DNA from: Clostridiales bacterium
GTDB lineage: Bacteria; Bacillota; Clostridia; Saccharofermentanales; Saccharofermentanaceae
Assembly: GCA_017940895.1 (NCBI GenBank)
Contig: JAGAXM010000024.1
Location: 1-56,940 of the forward strand
Direction of reading: 5' to 3'
Length of the DNA stretch: 56,940 nucleotides
The notes below the pieces were generated by a model that saw only the letters and a list, made by a program, of their open reading frames with translations, was not told the origin of the DNA and did not search any database. Of this stretch, positions 43,139 through 50,188 are shown in pieces (position 1 is the stretch's first letter; every line of letters starts with the position of its first letter). The translations under genes and the position numbers were made by a program.

Positions 43139-43816
43139 ATGAACTACAGAATCGAAGGCGGGAGCTTACCCGTAGTAATCATCAGTCTTACCCCCGGTGA
43201 GGCCGTTAACTGCGAGTCCGGTGCAATGAGCTGGATGACAGCAGGTATCAAGATGTCCACTTCCACAGGCGGCGGCATCGGCAAGATGTTCGGAAGAATG
43301 GTAACAGGCGAGTCTGCGATGCTTAACACATACACAGCTGAGCAGGCCGGTGAGATAGCTTTTGCATCCTCCTTCCCCGGATCAATCAAGGTAGTAGAGC
43401 TTAACGGCAATTCCGTTCTCGCTCAGAAGGGCGCATTCCTTGCTTCTTTCGGCAACATCGAGCAGAGCATAGGCGTTCAGAAGAACATCGGCGGCGGATT
43501 CTTCGGCGGTGAGGGCTTCCTTATGCAGAGATTCTCAGGTACGGGTCTCGTATTCCTCGAGATCGACGGTACAGCTATCGAGTATGATCTCCAGGCAGGA
43601 GAGAAGATGGTTGTAGACACAGGCTACACGGTAATGATGGACAGCACAGTCAGCCTCGACATCGAGACTGTTAAGGGCGTTAAGAACGTTCTGTTCGGTG
43701 GCGAGGGTCTGTTCAATACGACACTTACAGGTCCCGGACACATCATCCTGCAGTCCATGCCTGTATCCTCCACGGCTATGGTGCTTTACAAGTACATGCC
43801 GCATAAGAGTAATTGA
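43139..43816 (+). CDS. AIM24/TIGR00266-family protein
   Basis: The 225-residue protein (ATG 43139, AGGAGG six bases upstream) matches the AIM24-type beta-prism family: GEAVNCESGAMSWMTAGIKM, the Gly-rich GGGIGKMFGRM, and GEGFLMQRFSGTG. There is no signal or membrane segment. Its biochemical role is unknown in bacteria; members are often found in single copy next to unrelated genes. It is followed by a clear terminator and so is probably monocistronic. Confidence 0.88.
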   Translation: MNYRIEGGSLPVVIISLTPGEAVNCESGAMSWMTAGIKMSTSTGGGIGKMFGRMVTGESAMLNTYTAEQAGEIAFASSFPGSIKVVELNGNSVLAQKGAFLASFGNIEQSIGVQKNIGGGFFGGEGFLMQRFSGTGLVFLEIDGTAIEYDLQAGEKMVVDTGYTVMMDSTVSLDIETVKGVKNVLFGGEGLFNTTLTGPGHIILQSMPVSSTAMVLYKYMPHKSN

Positions 43817-43842
43817 CAACTACCCACTACTCTATATCGAAG

Positions 43843-43867
43843 ATGGCCGGCACTGCCGGTCATTTTT
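43843..43867 (+). terminator. Terminator of AIM24-family gene
   Basis: ATGGCCGGC pairs with GCCGGTCAT (one G-T pair), followed by TTTTT, 26 bases after the stop. Confidence 0.75.
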
Positions 43868-43899
43868 GATGCCTGTTTTTCGGGATGGAAGCAGCGTGC

Positions 43900-44223
43900 T
43901 TAAAGAGGCACGAACATCAGAAGAAGGCTTACGAGGAAAGCCGCCGCGCATGTGCCGACCGCGACGATGAGAAGGCTTCTGCCCCTGTACGCAAGGATAA
44001 CCGCAGTTAGCGCGCCCGCAGAAGCGGTGATAACGGAATCCGTCGAGTACAGTATCGCGGGGAACGTCATCGCAGACAGCACGGTATACGGGATGTAGTC
44101 GAAGAAAGCTTTTACCTTTCTGTTGGTGATCTTTTTACGGAACGCGGCGAAAGGGATCGCGCGCACAAGGTACGTCGACACCGCCATCACGGCAAGCAGG
44201 ATGAAGAAGGTCTTATTGTCCAT
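43900..44223 (-). CDS. azlD: Branched-chain amino acid exporter subunit AzlD
   Basis: The 107-residue protein has four hydrophobic segments and the AzlD pattern (STYLVRAIPFAAF, DYIPYTVLSAMTFPAIL). It forms a two-component branched-chain amino acid exporter with AzlC, whose gene overlaps its start by 11 bases. Confidence 0.92.
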   Translation of the reverse strand: MDNKTFFILLAVMAVSTYLVRAIPFAAFRKKITNRKVKAFFDYIPYTVLSAMTFPAILYSTDSVITASAGALTAVILAYRGRSLLIVAVGTCAAAFLVSLLLMFVPL

Positions 44224-44926
44224 CTGCCGCCTCCTTCTGCGTCTCGTCTTCGGGTGTAATAAGCACGCCTACGAACGCCGCAATGACCGCGCAGATGATG
44301 ATCGCGAAGCCGGATGATACATGCGCGTAAAGGAACGGAACGTACCTGAATACGACCGCGAGCAGAACCGCGATGATGCATATGATCGAGATTGTTTTCG
44401 ACTGTCTGCACACCGGAAGCACGATCGCGACGAACATGCCGTAGATTCCGATCGCAAGGCACGAAGTGACAACCGCGGGAAGGATGTTGCCGAGCACCGC
44501 GCCGAGGAATGTACCCAGAGTCCAGCCTGCTATCGGAAGTATTCCGAGACCCGTCATGTACCTGAAGCCGACCGACTCCTGCGTGCTCGCGACACCGAAG
44601 ATCTCATCTGTGATGACATACGCGTCGATAAGCCGCGCGGGAAGCGTCATGGTCTTGTCGGTCTTCTGAGACAGCGATATAGCCATGAGTGAGTATCTTA
44701 AGTTAATGACCAACTGGGCAACCGCCATCTCGATGATGCCGCCCCCTGCCGCCATGATGCCGACGCCCGCGACCTGACCCGCTGAAGTCAGACACGTGAT
44801 CGATATCAGCACCGCCTGCCACCAGGTAAGCCCCGAATTGACAGCCATGATACCGAATGAGAAAGACACCGAGAGGTATCCGGACCCGATTACAAGTCCG
44901 CTTTTGAAACCGTACTTAAATGACAT
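44213..44926 (-). CDS. azlC: Branched-chain amino acid exporter subunit AzlC
   Basis: The 237-residue membrane protein has about six segments and the AzlC features GSGYLSVSFSFGIMAVNSGL, AGQVAGVGIMAAGG and LINLRYSLMAISLSQK, with DEIFGVA further on. With AzlD it exports leucine, isoleucine or valine (or analogues). It begins three bases after the stop of a lipoprotein gene and lacks its own ribosome site, so the three genes are coupled. Confidence 0.93.
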   Translation of the reverse strand: MSFKYGFKSGLVIGSGYLSVSFSFGIMAVNSGLTWWQAVLISITCLTSAGQVAGVGIMAAGGGIIEMAVAQLVINLRYSLMAISLSQKTDKTMTLPARLIDAYVITDEIFGVASTQESVGFRYMTGLGILPIAGWTLGTFLGAVLGNILPAVVTSCLAIGIYGMFVAIVLPVCRQSKTISIICIIAVLLAVVFRYVPFLYAHVSSGFAIIICAVIAAFVGVLITPEDETQKEAADGQ

Positions 44927-44929
44927 CTG

Positions 44930-45487
44930 TTATGCGGGAAGCTGCGTTTCGGTGGTATCCACAGTCTCGCCGTAGACTCTTCTTACCTGGTCGAACGTTA
45001 CGAAACAGTCGAGCGCCTCGATGTCCTCCACGGGATCCATGGTGTGAGTCTCGGGATTGATGTACCATACCGCACCATTGGGGCAGTAGTATTTGTTGAT
45101 TACAATGAAGCCGTCGGCATCGATATAAGATCTTACAAACATCATGATGCCGTTGCCGATATTAAAGTACTCGTCATGCTGTTCGACGTCCCTCTGAACA
45201 GTAAGCGAGCAGGACTCCCATACGCCGTCAGACGTGCAGGTATAGCGGGAGCTGCACTCGGCACCCAAGGGTGTAACACCTGTAGCCGTCACGAGAGCAA
45301 CCTGTCCCTCTCCGTTCTGCGCGAAATCTCTGTAAGCGTCCTCATAAGCCTTAATAAGCTGTGTTACTTCCTCATAATCCGGAGGCGCGACAGTCTCAAC
45401 CGCCTCACTTCCCCCTGTGCATCCGCAGAGCGCCGCAGCCAGCAAAACCACTGTAAATATTACCGATACAAGCTTCCTGATGCTCAT
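44930..45487 (-). CDS. Hypothetical lipoprotein upstream of azlCD
   Basis: The 185-residue protein (ATG 45487, AGGGGA nine bases upstream) has a lipoprotein signal with lipobox LCGC (Cys near residue 23), then a mature domain with no family I recognise. Alternating hydrophobic stretches suggest a small beta-rich fold (FINIGNGIMMFVRSYIDADGFIV-like region near residue 120). It lies three bases before azlC, so it may be part of that operon. Confidence 0.75.
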   Translation of the reverse strand: MSIRKLVSVIFTVVLLAAALCGCTGGSEAVETVAPPDYEEVTQLIKAYEDAYRDFAQNGEGQVALVTATGVTPLGAECSSRYTCTSDGVWESCSLTVQRDVEQHDEYFNIGNGIMMFVRSYIDADGFIVINKYYCPNGAVWYINPETHTMDPVEDIEALDCFVTFDQVRRVYGETVDTTETQLPA

Positions 45488-45536
45488 ATAATCATCCCCT
45501 GATCTGTATTTATACGCACGGATTATAACACGTTGA

Positions 45537-45565
45537 TTGACAAAGAAGTACAAAGCAAGTACAAT
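45537..45565 (+). promoter_or_regulatory. Promoter of tRNA-Ser
   Basis: TTGACA (45537-45542), 17 bases, TACAAT (45560-45565), 36 bases before the tRNA: a near-consensus sigma-70-type promoter. Confidence 0.8.
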
Positions 45566-45601
45566 AATTTGGCTTTGAGCATTGGCTCATATATATCAGA
45601 T

Positions 45602-45694
45602 GGAGAAGTCGCCTAGCCTGGTCGAGGGCGCACGACTGGAAATCGTGTAAACCCCAAAAGGGTTTCGAGGGTTCGAATCCCTCCTTCTCCGCCA
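45602..45694 (+). tRNA. tRNA-Ser (anticodon GGA), CCA encoded
   Basis: Acceptor GGAGAAG pairs with CTTCTCC, the anticodon loop is CTGGAAA (GGA), a long variable arm ACCCCAAAAGGGT marks a class II tRNA, the T-arm is GAGGG TTCGAAT CCCTC, with discriminator G and encoded CCA. It is flanked by a promoter and a terminator. Confidence 0.95.
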
Positions 45695-45700
45695 AAGATA

Positions 45701-45732
45701 ACCCCCGCAGGTATTATTTGCGGGGGTTTTTC
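45701..45732 (+). terminator. Terminator of tRNA-Ser
   Basis: AACCCCCGCA pairs with TGCGGGGGTT, followed by TTTC, six bases after the tRNA. Confidence 0.8.
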
Positions 45733-45751
45733 ATTCCCAAACCCCTGGCTT

Positions 45752-45771
45752 TACGACAAAAATACGACAAA
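45752..45771. repeat. Direct repeat TACGACAAA x2 downstream of tRNA-Ser
   Basis: TACGACAAA occurs at 45752-45760 and 45763-45771, an 11-base period, soon after the tRNA-Ser terminator. Short direct repeats beside a tRNA 3' end can be arm-type integrase sites, but no integrase gene is present. Confidence 0.3.
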
Positions 45772-45805
45772 CGATGCAAAAAACACGCAGAAAAGAGCTC
45801 ATTAC

Positions 45806-45835
45806 GCGGTAGTGCCGAACAAGCGACACTACCGC
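45806..45835. repeat. Perfect 9-bp inverted repeat GCGGTAGTG/CACTACCGC
   Basis: The arms lie at 45806-45814 and 45827-45835 with a 12-base loop, overlapping the stop codon of the 52-codon minus-strand ORF. There is no T-run, so it may be a weak terminator or a mobile-element palindrome. Confidence 0.45.
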
Positions 45836-45987
45836 TTGCTGTAATCGGGGTCACTTGCAGCGTCAGGTTGAGCCGCGTCCTTTTCCACTCTGATAAAAGA
45901 AAGGTATTCATCATATTGACTGCGCTTATTCGGATCAGACAGATTCAGAACTTCGTAATATGTCTTGTTTGTCTTGTTCAGCGGCAT
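45829..45987 (-). CDS. Possible 52-residue protein resembling the end of a DnaJ J-domain
   Basis: Minus-strand ATG 45987, preceded by GGAAGGG at four bases, opens a 52-codon frame: MPLNKTNKTYYEVLNLSDPN, then KRSQYDEYLSF and an acidic tail. The segment resembles the last helix of a J-domain (YEVLSDPxKRxQYDEYL), but the HPD-containing core is missing. It may be a decayed J-protein remnant or a small protein of its own. It runs towards tRNA-Ser. Confidence 0.45.
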   Translation of the reverse strand: MPLNKTNKTYYEVLNLSDPNKRSQYDEYLSFIRVEKDAAQPDAASDPDYSKR

Positions 45988-46027
45988 TCATCCCTTCCGG
46001 CACCGACTTGGTACAGATGTTGTAAAA

Positions 46028-46165
46028 TCAGTTGAATATAACAATAAGAAGCAGCGGCCATATCATGTTCCACATAGACGGATCCTCCGAATTATTATTT
46101 GACCTGTATACGGTAGGATCCCAGCCGTGCAAAAGATTATATCCCCACAGATGAGAATATTCCAT
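46028..46165 (-). CDS. Possible 45-residue protein with C-terminal hydrophobic segment
   Basis: The minus-strand frame starts MEYSHLWGYNLLHGWDPTVY and ends with WNMIWPLLLIVIFN. The aromatic-rich N-terminal part and single C-terminal hydrophobic stretch resemble small membrane peptides. No Shine-Dalgarno is seen. It lies between the CPBP-like gene and the 52-codon ORF, all on the minus strand. No family is recognised. Confidence 0.4.
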   Translation of the reverse strand: MEYSHLWGYNLLHGWDPTVYRSNNNSEDPSMWNMIWPLLLIVIFN

Positions 46166-46206
46166 GATTTCGGGTTTAAAACGCACTTTTTATGGAACGG
46201 TAGTAT

Positions 46207-46259
46207 GGAATTCTGATAAGCATTAATATGAAAGCTATCGTCTACTGACTCAGAATTCC
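46207..46259. repeat. Perfect 10-bp inverted repeat GGAATTCTGA/TCAGAATTCC
   Basis: Arms at 46207-46216 and 46250-46259 with a 33-base loop begin directly at the stop of the CPBP-like gene. The transcript could fold as a long hairpin. There is no T-run, so it is not a classic terminator. Confidence 0.45.
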
Positions 46260-46970
46260 TTAAAGCACTCCCACCATTGCAAGAACAAACGGGATCGCAT
46301 CGAGGATCACGTGCTGGATGTAGGACGTCAGGATGTTCTTGGACTTCAGATAATTGTACATGCAGAAGAACGTGGCAAGTCCCTGATTGATCAGGATCTG
46401 AGACCAGTTAAAGTCATACGCTGTAGCGTGAACAACAGCGAAGCAAAGAAGCGTAACTGCTGTTGCCACTATAATAGAGAGCGTACGCCTCTTTGTCAGC
46501 TTATACAGCAGGATCAGGAAGACCAGGAAGATCAGCAGCTTAAACATCTCTTCACCGAAGAGCTGAATAAGTATCACGACCCAGAAGGTCAGGTCCATAT
46601 CGGCATCCATAACGGCATTAGCCGTCGGCTGAACGTGGAACACAAGGTTACGGATGATTCCGACAGTAAAGGCGAACGCATACTGAAGGAACAGCGTCAC
46701 CAGAATACGCACGAAGTCCATCGCTTTGAACTTCTTAACGATCAGGGACATCTTGCCGCGTGCTACCACAAGGAAAGCTGCGAGCGGGATTACGCAGAAC
46801 AGGATCGCACCGAGATATCCGGGATAATCGATCTGCAGGAAAACGGACAACGACAGGTATATTACCGCCGCCGCGAAAACAATTATCCCCCATACGGGAA
46901 TTGCAGGATTCTCATTATAAAACGGGAAATCCGGATCGATAATCTTAGTTTTGATTTCTGCGGTACTCAT
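46260..46970 (-). CDS. CPBP-family-like intramembrane protein
   Basis: The 236-residue protein has about seven to eight membrane segments. LFGEEMFKLL near residue 138 resembles the CPBP EExxxR motif but with Lys instead of Arg; later His residues occur in AVVHATAYDFNW and SYIQHVILD, as in the family. It may be a protease or an inactive relative. GGGAGG lies six bases before the ATG. Its start is 26 bases inside the end of the truncated lipoprotein gene, so it is co-translated with it. Confidence 0.7.
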   Translation of the reverse strand: MSTAEIKTKIIDPDFPFYNENPAIPVWGIIVFAAAVIYLSLSVFLQIDYPGYLGAILFCVIPLAAFLVVARGKMSLIVKKFKAMDFVRILVTLFLQYAFAFTVGIIRNLVFHVQPTANAVMDADMDLTFWVVILIQLFGEEMFKLLIFLVFLILLYKLTKRRTLSIIVATAVTLLCFAVVHATAYDFNWSQILINQGLATFFCMYNYLKSKNILTSYIQHVILDAIPFVLAMVGVL

Positions 46971-47343
46971 GTTTTGCCTCCCTTAAATTATCAATGCTTG
47001 CCTCTTTCGTATCAAGAGCATCATAGCTTCCCGATAATTCGCCGAGATAGGCGCCGAGAACATCTCCCATAAGATAGAATGTCAGAACCGCATCATCGAT
47101 CTCGTGGAACAGCTGATCGAGTTCTTCGGGAACGCCCGCATTCCCGCTTCCGTATGCAAACTCGGCATCCGCCAGAGTCTCACCGTTTACATAACGGTAG
47201 AAATCATCCTGCGGTCTGACCGGACCTTCATCAACAGGCAAAGTCTCGACCGGGTCGGTCTGAGGAACATCAACAGCATTGGAACAACCCGACAGAAGCA
47301 GCGCCGCCGCACATAACACGGTAAGCACTTTCATTCGCTTCAT
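46945..47343 (-). CDS. Short lipoprotein matching only the N-terminus of M13-type peptidases
   Basis: The 132-residue product (ATG 47343, GGAGGG six bases upstream) has a signal peptide with lipobox LSGC (Cys near residue 20) and then PQDDFYRYVNGETLADAEF, which matches the start of M13 (neprilysin-like) peptidases, DDFYxYVNGxWL. M13 enzymes are about 650-700 residues with an HExxH site; here everything after the first about 90 residues is missing. It may be a truncated gene or a retained small lipoprotein. It overlaps the CPBP-like gene by 26 bases. Confidence 0.65.
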   Translation of the reverse strand: MKRMKVLTVLCAAALLLSGCSNAVDVPQTDPVETLPVDEGPVRPQDDFYRYVNGETLADAEFAYGSGNAGVPEELDQLFHEIDDAVLTFYLMGDVLGAYLGELSGSYDALDTKEASIDNLREAKHEYRRNQN

Positions 47344-47464
47344 GAACAACCCTCCGAGGTTAAATATTATTGATAATTCAATATAGCAAATATTTATACA
47401 AAAACATAGTAAGCTTAGGGGATTATTATACGGGCGGCGGCAGCGTTTGCACGCCCTTGCTTCC
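47344..47464. other. Leader of the truncated lipoprotein gene, A/T-rich
   Basis: I see no gene here. The stretch is A/T-rich near 47365-47410 and should hold the minus-strand promoter of the lipoprotein gene, but no clear -35/-10 pair was found. Confidence 0.3.
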
Positions 47465-47600
47465 GCGGACACATTTTGCTCTTTTCGAATTTCGTCCGCG
47501 AAAAGAGCATAGTATGCGGACAAAAACTCATTTTTCGAAAACGCGTCCGAAAATTCAACAATAATGCGGACGCAAACCCCAAAACAGAAAAATCGTCCGC
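47465..47600. repeat. Array B: six alternating GCGGAC/GTCCGC words with 29/22-base spacing
   Basis: GCGGAC starts at 47465, 47516 and 47566; its reverse complement GTCCGC starts at 47494 and 47595, with GTCCGA (one change) at 47545. Orientation alternates strictly and the spacing is 29, 22, 29, 21, 29, the same series as array A at 5414-5571, though the word differs. A degenerate copy, ACGTAC, stands at the expected next position (47617). Short spacer patches are shared with array A, for example AAAAACT(C/G)AT after the third word and ACAGA after the fifth. No coding frame is convincing. Confidence 0.8.
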
Positions 47601-47739
47601 GCAGACGATCTTTTTCACGTACGCTTTTCGATAATTTAAAATTGTATCCCTGATAGACCATTCAATGCTGAGACTTTGCGACTTAGTGTCATTGCTTATC
47701 CGAGAGAAAGCGGTCGGGCGTGCGGAAATCTAAGTTCCA

Positions 47740-47848
47740 TTGACTGAATCATTGGCTAAAATTGAAATTAGCCAACATTCTAGCCAATACAGGGGCTCTA
47801 TTGCCAAATTCATTGGCTTATTTCAAAAACAGCCATCATTTCAGCCAA
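47740..47848. repeat. Array C: TTGGCT/AGCCAA words in FF-RR-FF-RR order, 61-base period
   Basis: Forward words are TTGACT 47740, TTGGCT 47752, TTGCCA 47801 (degenerate) and TTGGCT 47813; reverse words are AGCCAA 47770, 47782 and 47843, and AGCCAT 47831. The spacing is 12, 18, 12, 19, 12, 18, 12. Two successive 61-base units align over most positions around CATTGGCT...AGCCA..CATT..AGCCAA. It lies 120 bases from array B and uses a different geometry. Confidence 0.7.
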
Positions 47849-47908
47849 CGCGCCTTACTTCCAATCTCACTGTTCACAAGATGTATAAACTTTTTACTTA
47901 CAGCGGCT

Positions 47909-47998
47909 ATGGGAGTTACTGACATCATCGTTCCCGACGAAGTACAGAACGTTGACGGCCACGTATTTAATGAAGTACTCGCAATTCTTAACATCTGA
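47909..47998 (+). pseudogene. 29-codon frame, possible C-terminal gene remnant
   Basis: The frame MGVTDIIVPDEVQNVDGHVF then NEVLAILNI has protein-like composition and ends just before a strong terminator, as a real gene end would. There is no ribosome site before its ATG, and the frame upstream runs into array C. It may be the tail of a gene whose front was lost or replaced. Confidence 0.35.
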
Positions 47999-48022
47999 TA
48001 TCAGGATGTGTTAACTACGCGA

Positions 48023-48050
48023 GGCCGTGGAGCGATCCGCGGCCTTTTTC
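48023..48050 (+). terminator. Rho-independent terminator
   Basis: GGCCGTGGA pairs with TCCGCGGCC (one G-T pair) around GCGA, followed by TTTTTC. It is oriented for the 29-codon remnant and has no other plus-strand gene within 2 kb upstream. Confidence 0.75.
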
Positions 48051-48144
48051 TTTGCTTCGGGGGACCTGCCCGAGAAGAATGTTACCCCCATTCCTCCCTC
48101 TCCGTCTGATATAGTATAAGTACTTTAAACGGAGACATGCTGCC

Positions 48145-48579
48145 ATGACGAAAGTATTTAACATCATAATCGTGATCCTGGACGTGCTGCTGATCGCACT
48201 GCTGAGCGTGATCAAGATCAGCTACTACCTCGACATTGACGTGTACAATTTCTCTTCCGCCTTCAACACGGGCTACGCTTTGATCTGGACGCCCATCAGC
48301 ATGCTGATCACTCTGTCGCCGATGCTCGCGCAGATCATCATCATCGCATTCGTAAAGAAGAGAAAAGGGATGTTCGCCTTCTTCGGGATGCTGTTCTTCC
48401 TCGCGGGAGATTATTTCTTCGAGATCCTTTCAGTCATCGGCGGAACGATGTGCCTGTCCGAGGACTGGATCGATACGTCGGTTACGATCATGGGGTGCCT
48501 GCTTATCAGCATCATCCCGCTCGCGCTGTCTCTTACCAACTGGATCATCGAGGCGCGCAAGAAAAAAGCTCAAACATAA
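48145..48579 (+). CDS. Small integral membrane protein, hypothetical
   Basis: The 144-residue protein has four predicted membrane segments (about residues 5-28, 42-68, 75-97 and 112-133) and a basic C-terminus EARKKKAQT. I do not recognise the family. It is 40 bases upstream of the secreted transglutaminase-like gene on the same strand and may be co-transcribed with it. Confidence 0.7.
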   Translation: MTKVFNIIIVILDVLLIALLSVIKISYYLDIDVYNFSSAFNTGYALIWTPISMLITLSPMLAQIIIIAFVKKRKGMFAFFGMLFFLAGDYFFEILSVIGGTMCLSEDWIDTSVTIMGCLLISIIPLALSLTNWIIEARKKKAQT

Positions 48580-48619
48580 AAAATCTTGCTATAATCTGAA
48601 CTGTTGGGAGGTTTTGATT

Positions 48620-49657
48620 ATGGTTAAGAGGTTTTCTTTAAAATTACTCACTGCAGTTATCATCGCGGTCATGTTCACGATGAACATCGGATCGCAGATT
48701 AGACCTGTCGTACGCGCCGATTCAGAAGGCATCACAAGATTCGTCATGAGCCTTTACTCGGAGTGTCTCGGAAGAGATCCGGACCCCACGGGTCTGAACG
48801 ACTGGGTACAAAAGTTAAGTTCCGGTCAGATCACAGGCAAGCAGGCGGCTTACGGTTTCTTCTTCAGTAATGAGTTCCTTAACATCTGTCTTAACAGTTA
48901 TCCGGACGAGACGATAGACAGATTCTACCGCGTCTTCCTCGACAGACCCGCTGACTACGACGGCTTCTTCTACTGGTACGACCGCCTCTATGATGAAGAC
49001 GGTTCGATATCCATGCTGTTCAACGGATTCGCCGACTCAGAGGAGTTCAGGAACAAGTGTCTGTCTTTCGGCGTTAATCCCGGCGACCACATCGACGTTC
49101 CCGCAGGCTTCGGTCGCACGGATATTTTCATGAGGCAGTTCGCAGACGAGATCTGGGATCCGTCCGTTCCCGCGATCTTCGAGAATCACACGGATCACAC
49201 ACCGCGCACGTCTTATCCTTCAGGCGAAAGAGCAGGCGCTATTACAGGTTCCGTAACCGTGTCTGCTTCAGATATGGCGATATGCCAGAGATTCGCGGAC
49301 GAGCATTTCCGTCCCGAGTGGACAGACCTTCAGAAGCTCGAGTACACCGCGCTGTGGATCAGGACCAACGTTCACTACGCTTACGGCGGTGTCGGCGGCA
49401 GCTACTGCGATGCGATCTTCAACCACCGCACGGGTCAGTGCATCCAGTATAACGGCGCAATGCTCGCCATGATGAGCTACTTGGGCTACGACGTCAGAAT
49501 GGTACACGGTCACATCGGCCGCAACCATAACAATCACTATTGGGGCGAGATGGACTACAACGGCGTGACCTACACTATCGACACGGGCTGCATCGAAGAC
49601 CGCAACCTGTGCTTCATGGAGAACACGGCTTATAACGCAGACTATTACACGCCGTAA
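48620..49657 (+). CDS. Secreted DUF4214 / transglutaminase-like protein
   Basis: The 345-residue protein (ATG 48620, GGGAGG eight bases upstream) has an N-terminal signal (about residues 1-32), a DUF4214 region (RFVMSLYSECLGRDPDPTGL, FFFSNEF, FYRVFLDRPADYDGF; about 38-145), and a transglutaminase-like domain with Cys in GQCIQYN near 275, His in NNHYWGEM near 305, and Asp in YTIDTG near 320, the expected triad order. It probably acts on proteins or peptidoglycan outside the cell, as a peptidase or cross-linker. DUF4214 is often found in surface-attached proteins. Confidence 0.88.
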   Translation: MVKRFSLKLLTAVIIAVMFTMNIGSQIRPVVRADSEGITRFVMSLYSECLGRDPDPTGLNDWVQKLSSGQITGKQAAYGFFFSNEFLNICLNSYPDETIDRFYRVFLDRPADYDGFFYWYDRLYDEDGSISMLFNGFADSEEFRNKCLSFGVNPGDHIDVPAGFGRTDIFMRQFADEIWDPSVPAIFENHTDHTPRTSYPSGERAGAITGSVTVSASDMAICQRFADEHFRPEWTDLQKLEYTALWIRTNVHYAYGGVGGSYCDAIFNHRTGQCIQYNGAMLAMMSYLGYDVRMVHGHIGRNHNNHYWGEMDYNGVTYTIDTGCIEDRNLCFMENTAYNADYYTP

Positions 49658-49660
49658 GGA

Positions 49661-50188
49661 TTACTTTCTTCTGTAACGGCTAAGTCCGTTCGCGACGGCG
49701 GTGACGGGAGCAAATTTAGTCCTGGTGCGGATGACCGAATCCGGATCGATCCTGACGCCGTTCTCATTTATGTAATCAAGAAGATTATCTTTATCATTCC
49801 CCTCTATTGTCAGGTAGATACTTGCTTTAGAGGGGTTTCCGTTTATCCCGAGATCGTGCGCGTACAGCACGTCCGATTTCTTATTCTGATTGACCTGAAG
49901 CTTCGTGCCTTCGCAGTACAGACTGCCGTCTTTCGCGTACAGCTCGAACTCCTGATTCATCCACGTGTTGTTGTAAGCCTTCGCCGCCTTCTTCGCCGCG
50001 ATTATGATGATCGGGATACCTGCTATCGTAATGAGTAACGCTGCCGCCACGAGCGCCGCGCCTCCGATGATTCCCGCACATGCGATACTTGCGACGAGCG
50101 CCGCGATGTACACCGCGAAAACAATTATCACATTCCTGATACTTTTGTTGAGTTTCTGAGTATCCCTTACCTCAGCATTAACCTTCAT
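49661..50188 (-). CDS. Hypothetical membrane protein
   Basis: The 175-residue protein has two adjacent hydrophobic segments (about residues 18-65) and a soluble C-terminal domain of about 105 residues. No family is recognised. Its start lies 11 bases inside the end of the acetyltransferase gene, so it is translated with it. It is convergent with the transglutaminase-like gene, three bases apart. Confidence 0.7.
   Translation of the reverse strand: MKVNAEVRDTQKLNKSIRNVIIVFAVYIAALVASIACAGIIGGAALVAAALLITIAGIPIIIIAAKKAAKAYNNTWMNQEFELYAKDGSLYCEGTKLQVNQNKKSDVLYAHDLGINGNPSKASIYLTIEGNDKDNLLDYINENGVRIDPDSVIRTRTKFAPVTAVANGLSRYRRK

Noticed and set aside
45568..45588. Two TTGGCT words in the tRNA-Ser leader as part of array C family
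   Set aside because: Only two same-direction copies 13 bases apart, without reverse words; likely chance.
47370..47564. 64-codon plus-strand frame over array B
   Set aside because: No ribosome site and no protein-like composition; the array explains the sequence.
47465..47848. Integron attC-like sites
   Set aside because: The words do not match the RYYYAAC/GTTRRRY core pair, there is no integron integrase, and the spacing is too regular.
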